DNA of 30,370 bases from Geobacter sp. (GTDB lineage Bacteria; Desulfobacterota; Desulfuromonadia; Geobacterales; Geobacteraceae), in assembly GCA_003490025.1 (NCBI GenBank), contig DNJC01000077.1, forward strand, positions 1-30,370, given 5' to 3'. Below are positions 29,653 through 30,370 of the stretch, in pieces; position 1 is the first letter of the stretch; every line of letters starts with the position of its first letter. The notes beneath the pieces are model-generated. The model searched no databases and was not told the DNA's origin. It was given only the letters and a program-made list of their open reading frames with translations. The position numbers and the translations under genes are program-made.

Positions 29653-29666
29653 GACACAAAAGTGTC
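29653..29666. promoter_or_regulatory. Short palindrome in the hisI leader
   Basis: GACAC and GTGTC (29653-29657, 29662-29666) form a 5-bp stem with a 4-base loop immediately downstream of the hisI -10 box. It would lie at or just after the transcription start and could be an operator. The binding protein is unknown. Confidence 0.4.
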
Positions 29667-29668
29667 TT

Positions 29669-29698
29669 TTAATACACCTTGAACCCGCGATGTGTCAA
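29669..29698 (-). promoter_or_regulatory. Predicted hisI-hisG promoter
   Basis: On the minus strand TTGACA (29698-29693, perfect) is followed after 18 bases by TATTAA (29674-29669, 4 of 6). The hisI ATG is 48 bases downstream. Confidence 0.55.
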
Positions 29699-29748
29699 TG
29701 ATTTATGTAAACAACCCAGATGGGCCAGGACACATGGAAATTTTCTTT

Positions 29749-29777
29749 TTGACAATGGTTCAAGTTGCCTATATATT
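29749..29777 (+). promoter_or_regulatory. Strong orphan sigma-70 promoter
   Basis: TTGACA (perfect) at 29749-29754, 17 bases, then TATATT (5 of 6) at 29772-29777. It is the best promoter match in the window, but no recognisable gene follows. The first 40 transcribed bases would form a hairpin with outer pair GGCG/CGCC and inner pair TGCA/TGCA. Confidence 0.55.
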
Positions 29778-29784
29778 GCCGTCA

Positions 29785-30063
29785 CATTAGGCGGTGCATA
29801 TTTGCACAGACGCCATTCCTTCAACTTCGATCCGGCGGATCACGTGCGCCAGTTCACTGCAAGCGTTTGTGCCACTTAAACTCAAGGAGATGCTATATTA
29901 AAAAACCTGATTTGCCGAACTTTTTAATCTTGACACAAGCCACTGAAATTCAACATGTTTGTGGTACTGACCTTGCATTATTTAAGTTATACAGGGGCAA
30001 CTCTTCCCCACTCCTTTGATTCCTCCCAAACGTACACCAATAAACTAATCAAGTATAATTCTG
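29785..30063. other. AT-richer stretch with no recognisable gene
   Basis: This region has lower GC than the rest of the window. Open frames of 66 and 84 codons exist on the plus strand (29679-29879 and 29765-30019) but lack ribosome binding sites and recognisable motifs. It may contain decayed mobile DNA, judging from the ParB-like fragment and IS end that follow. Confidence 0.4.
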
Positions 30064-30243
30064 CTATTCCATAGGATACCCCACTAAATCAATAGGGGGC
30101 GGTTCCTGCATAGGCAGGATCTCCAAAGCAACCGCTGCTTTCTGAGATGCTGCCAGGTGTCGCCGGTTCAGGTTCAGCGAGACCACGAAGCTAACCAGAC
30201 TGCCTTCCCCTTCTTTTCCCCACACTCCAACCCTCACACTTCC
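30064..30243 (-). pseudogene. ParB-like protein fragment
   Basis: The minus strand from 30243 to the stop at 30064-30066 encodes 59 codons. The central part reads SLNLNRRHLAASQKAAVAL followed by EILPMQE, which resembles the N-L-x-R-R-H-L-x-x-S-Q-x-A motif of ParB/Spo0J-like nuclease-domain proteins of plasmids, phages and integrative elements. Preceding residues (VRVGVWGKEGEGSLVSFVV) fit the same type of domain, but an in-frame TAG at 30244-30246 and the lack of the usual N-terminal part show that only a piece remains. A GTG at 30237 has no convincing ribosome binding site. The tail PPPIDLVGYPME is probably unrelated sequence. The call rests on motif memory, so moderate confidence. Confidence 0.55.
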
Positions 30244-30265
30244 CTAGTTCTAAAAGTATGTACTA

Positions 30266-30370
30266 GCAGGTTGTTGAAATTCAAATAGATAAAACAACTA
30301 TTTTATGATACATTATTGCGCGTAACTCACTGCTATTGCTAAGGAATGTTATGCGCGGATCAGACAGCAA
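30266..30370 (+). mobile_element. Probable left end of an insertion sequence (truncated by window edge)
   Basis: GCAGGTTGTTGAAA at 30266-30279 resembles terminal inverted repeats of IS5/IS1182-like elements. An AT-rich leader and a coding start at 30351 follow, as in such elements. The right end is outside the window, so neither the inverted repeat nor a target duplication can be checked. Confidence 0.45.
30351..30370 (+). CDS. Start of a probable transposase gene (partial)
   Basis: Only six codons are in the window, ATG CGC GGA TCA GAC AGC, giving MRGSDS. Many IS5/IS1182-family transposases start with MRG followed by an acidic or polar residue (MRGxD). AAGGA lies 5 bases upstream of the ATG, a good ribosome binding site. 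Together with the IR-like sequence at 30266 this suggests a transposase, but six codons cannot prove it. It reads out of the window. Confidence 0.4.

Noticed and set aside
29679..30019. Plus-strand frames of 66 and 84 codons
   Set aside because: No ribosome binding site or motif; composition does not look coding.

Overview
The window looks like chromosomal DNA from a GC-rich member of the Geobacteraceae (Geobacter / Geomonas / Citrifermentans type). This is inferred from protein style, the large multi-regulator chemotaxis cluster with HEAT, DUF4388 and ExeA-like ATPase genes, the leuS-lptE-holA order, and the abundance of dispersed short repeats. No rRNA, tRNA or CRISPR array was seen.

Layout. 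(1) 1-5337, minus strand: leuS, lptE and holA (leucyl-tRNA synthetase, LPS-transport lipoprotein, DNA polymerase III delta). Between lptE and holA sit a HepT/MntA toxin-antitoxin pair with its own promoter, a terminator, and two 79-bp repeats that start with a REP-like hairpin; related repeats lie after holA at the left edge. (2) 5594-18798, minus strand: a tightly packed chemotaxis-type operon of thirteen genes. In transcription order these are DUF4388-receiver protein, CheY-like, CheA, ExeA-like AAA ATPase, CheW with a long N-terminal extension, CheY-like, CheW, zinc-ribbon receiver protein, HEAT-repeat protein, CheR, CheB, GAF/coiled-coil protein and CheY-like. Many genes overlap by 1-8 bases. 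No chemoreceptor or flagellar gene is present. A sequence resembling a sigma-28 promoter overlaps the stop codon of der just upstream. (3) 18880-22519: der (ribosome GTPase), a HigB/HigA pair, a class V aminotransferase and a rubredoxin. (4) 22700-27012: two unrelated PEP carboxykinases side by side, GTP-type (pckG) then ATP-type (pckA), followed by a 62-residue small protein. (5) 27196-28028: a DUF4258 toxin-like gene overlapping an MqsA-like zinc-finger/HTH antitoxin gene. (6) 28116-29620, minus strand: hisI and hisG, separated by a MITE-like inverted-repeat element and a hexamer repeat. (7) 29700-30370: AT-richer accessory DNA with an orphan promoter, a broken ParB-like fragment, and what appears to be the left end of an insertion sequence whose transposase starts 20 bases before the window ends.

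How it fits together: the core is housekeeping (translation, envelope, ribosome assembly, gluconeogenesis, histidine synthesis) plus one large signalling operon. Accessory DNA (three toxin-antitoxin pairs, REP-like and MITE-like repeats, IS and ParB remnants) has settled in the gaps. The best candidates for something new are the receptor-less chemotaxis cluster with its embedded ATPase, HEAT and zinc-ribbon proteins and its intra-operon heptamer repeats, and the DUF4258/MqsA-like pair.
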